A stretch of 64,000 nucleotides of DNA from Gonatopus flavifemur (taxonomy: Eukaryota; Arthropoda; Insecta; Hymenoptera; Dryinidae): positions 68,626,001-68,690,000 of the forward strand of contig JAFFJZ010000001.1 in assembly GCA_018340375.1 (NCBI GenBank), read 5' to 3'. Both the position numbers and the translations under genes were made by a program. Shown here one piece after another: positions 62,631 to 64,000 of the stretch (within the stretch, counting starts at the first letter, position 1; each line of letters begins with the position of its first letter). A model generated the notes under the pieces. That model was given only the letters and a program-made list of their open reading frames with translations. It ran no database searches and was not told the origin of the DNA.

Positions 62631-64000
62631 ATGTCAGAATCTATGGATGCTTCAGACAATTCTCACAAGGAATCATCAAACTGCTCGTCAGATGAAAATA
62701 TCGGTTCTCCTTGGATCGTTGAAGATCTTTCTAGAGATCTACTGAACCTCAATATTCCTCAAACGTTGAAGGAAACCAACCATACAATGAATGAAAACAA
62801 CAATCCCAAAAACATTGGTTTTACATCTGTAAATGAATTATTTGCTGACCAAGACGATGGTGAAATTGTAATTGCTCAGAGCGTCAAACCCAAAGACAAA
62901 GGGACAAGTCCCTTGAGGAAAGAAGGGAAAGTGAAAAAATTGCAACAATGTCGAAGGAAGAAGAAAGTCAAAAAAGAGATTGCAGGAATCAATAATATGA
63001 GTGTGAGAAGTGCGTTTAAGAAGAAAGAAAGAGAACAAAGTACAAAATGTAATTATAATACAGATTCTGTACAGTATGAAATATCCCAAATAGACAATTT
63101 TTCTTTGCATAATACAGAGAATACATTCAATCAAAATCCTGAAAACAGTCATGATTTTGAAAATGAAAATATGGATATAGCTTCACCAAATGATATTGCA
63201 AACCCAAAGATCGATAAAATAAAACCACGCTTTTATACTTTAAGCAACAAAGTACTTACTGTAATGGAAGCAAATTGTCAATTTTGTTTCACTGGTAAAA
63301 TGATATTGAAAGTATTATATGGTTCTGTAGAAGTTTACAGAGCTGTGATCGATAAAGACAGTCCTCCTGTTGAGATATATTCACCACATGCTTACAGCGA
63401 TGTTGTCATAACAAATATCAATCGATCGTCGGATCTTGATATTTCGAATATTTGGACATTGCTTTCCGAGGAAGGTATCAATCAGAACGAAGAAAATAAG
63501 TTACAAGAGGATATCAAAACATCTCGACCAGGAACAACGATTCTCCTGTTGAGCAATTTAGAAAATAAACTCACTCAGTTCTTAGAAATCTATTATAACA
63601 ATAAACTATTCCCAAGGTTTGAAGATAGCTCTCATTATTCATGGACGGATGTGAAAAGGGCACAAGTAATATTACAATCTAGTCTTCACGTTGGATCCCG
63701 TAATTGCAAAAAGTTGGAAGTACATTCAGATGTGATGGATGATATTGTCAAACAAATGCTGCATTCGTGGGGTTCCAATGAAAAATCTTGTGCAGTTGTT
63801 GCTGGAGGAAAGGATGTTGGAAAATCCACCACCTGCCGGTTTTTGATAAATAATATTCTGAACACAACCAAACAAGTTGTGTTACTGGATTTAGATCCTG
63901 GCCAACCCGAATGTAGCCCGCCTTCTTGTATATCTTATTATTTAATCCAAAAACCTCTTCTTGGGCCGAATTTCACTCACTTGATGACACCCGTGCATCA
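62631..64000 (+). CDS. NOL9: Polynucleotide 5'-hydroxyl-kinase NOL9/Grc3, 5' part, cut by window edge
   Basis: The frame is open from this ATG to the last base (456 complete codons, no intron needed) and the gene continues outside the window. This ATG is the first in frame; a TGA lies six codons upstream. Residues 392-400 read GGKDVGKST, a Walker A P-loop. Residues 417-427 read VLLDLDPGQPE, the Walker B-like motif of the Clp1/Grc3/NOL9 kinases. The following residues, with CSPPSCISYY and LGPNFTHLMTP, match the NOL9 type rather than CLP1. Residues about 1-200 are acidic, Ser/Asn-rich and probably disordered, with a Lys/Arg-rich patch near residues 94-117 that could act as a nucleolar signal. 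A conserved N-terminal domain (YRAVIDKDSPPVEIYSPHAY) precedes the kinase. In known systems NOL9/Grc3 phosphorylates 5'-OH RNA ends during ITS2 removal from pre-rRNA, in the nucleolus with LAS1L. That role is family knowledge; identity here rests on the motifs. Confidence 0.93.
   Translation, partial: MSESMDASDNSHKESSNCSSDENIGSPWIVEDLSRDLLNLNIPQTLKETNHTMNENNNPKNIGFTSVNELFADQDDGEIVIAQSVKPKDKGTSPLRKEGKVKKLQQCRRKKKVKKEIAGINNMSVRSAFKKKEREQSTKCNYNTDSVQYEISQIDNFSLHNTENTFNQNPENSHDFENENMDIASPNDIANPKIDKIKPRFYTLSNKVLTVMEANCQFCFTGKMILKVLYGSVEVYRAVIDKDSPPVEIYSPHAYSDVVITNINRSSDLDISNIWTLLSEEGINQNEENKLQEDIKTSRPGTTILLLSNLENKLTQFLEIYYNNKLFPRFEDSSHYSWTDVKRAQVILQSSLHVGSRNCKKLEVHSDVMDDIVKQMLHSWGSNEKSCAVVAGGKDVGKSTTCRFLINNILNTTKQVVLLDLDPGQPECSPPSCISYYLIQKPLLGPNFTHLMTPVH

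Overview
This is a strongly A+T-rich (by eye), gene-poor stretch of nuclear animal DNA, most likely from an insect. The clues are a mariner transposon, many short TA-flanked inverted-repeat elements, hAT-type elements with 8-bp target duplications and a tRNA-derived SINE. Hymenoptera is a guess; the sequence does not fix the order.

Only two convincing protein-coding sequences are present. At the right edge (62631 to the end, + strand) lies the 5' part of NOL9/Grc3, the polynucleotide 5'-hydroxyl kinase of ribosomal RNA processing. It is cut by the window after 456 codons, just past its Walker A and Walker B motifs. At 22869-23912 (- strand) lies an uninterrupted 347-residue mariner transposase with all three catalytic aspartates. 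A decayed hAT transposase fragment lies at about 51.3-51.6 kb. A possible 117-bp exon with splice-like borders lies at about 57.6 kb (- strand) and is weak.

The most unusual locus is 22802-27961. Matching 26-bp mariner terminal repeats, each flanked by TA, sit 5.16 kb apart instead of the usual 1.3 kb. Between the transposase start and the far repeat are about 4 kb of degenerate tandem repeats: a ~115-120-bp unit, a CATGGGT-rich block, and a ~302-bp unit made of two ~151-bp halves. A tRNA-derived SINE and a 183-bp TA-flanked MITE are nested in the first array. Either mariner carries a satellite-like cargo, or a large repeat inserted into its 5' leader.

Region by region: 1-6 kb holds a short hairpin element, a 2.0-kb non-autonomous hAT element (2658-4672) filled with CTCTGAA-type repeats and a nested hairpin, an AGAGTGA palindrome element and a possible 0.77-kb TIR element. 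6-18.6 kb shows no recognisable gene. 18.67-19.84 kb is a 1.17-kb foldback element. 19.84-22.8 kb is empty. 22.8-28 kb is the composite mariner. From 28.7 to 61 kb there are at least ten small inverted-repeat elements. Most share CAC-N-GARAAA-type ends, several are flanked by TA, and their interiors are built from different short palindromic words. A 643-bp near-perfect hairpin sits at 47.2-47.9 kb. From 59 kb more small repeats lead to the NOL9 promoter region.

There is no sign that the genes work together; NOL9 is an ordinary host gene and the rest is mobile and repeat DNA. All calls are by eye, without database searches, so repeat boundaries may be off by a few bases.
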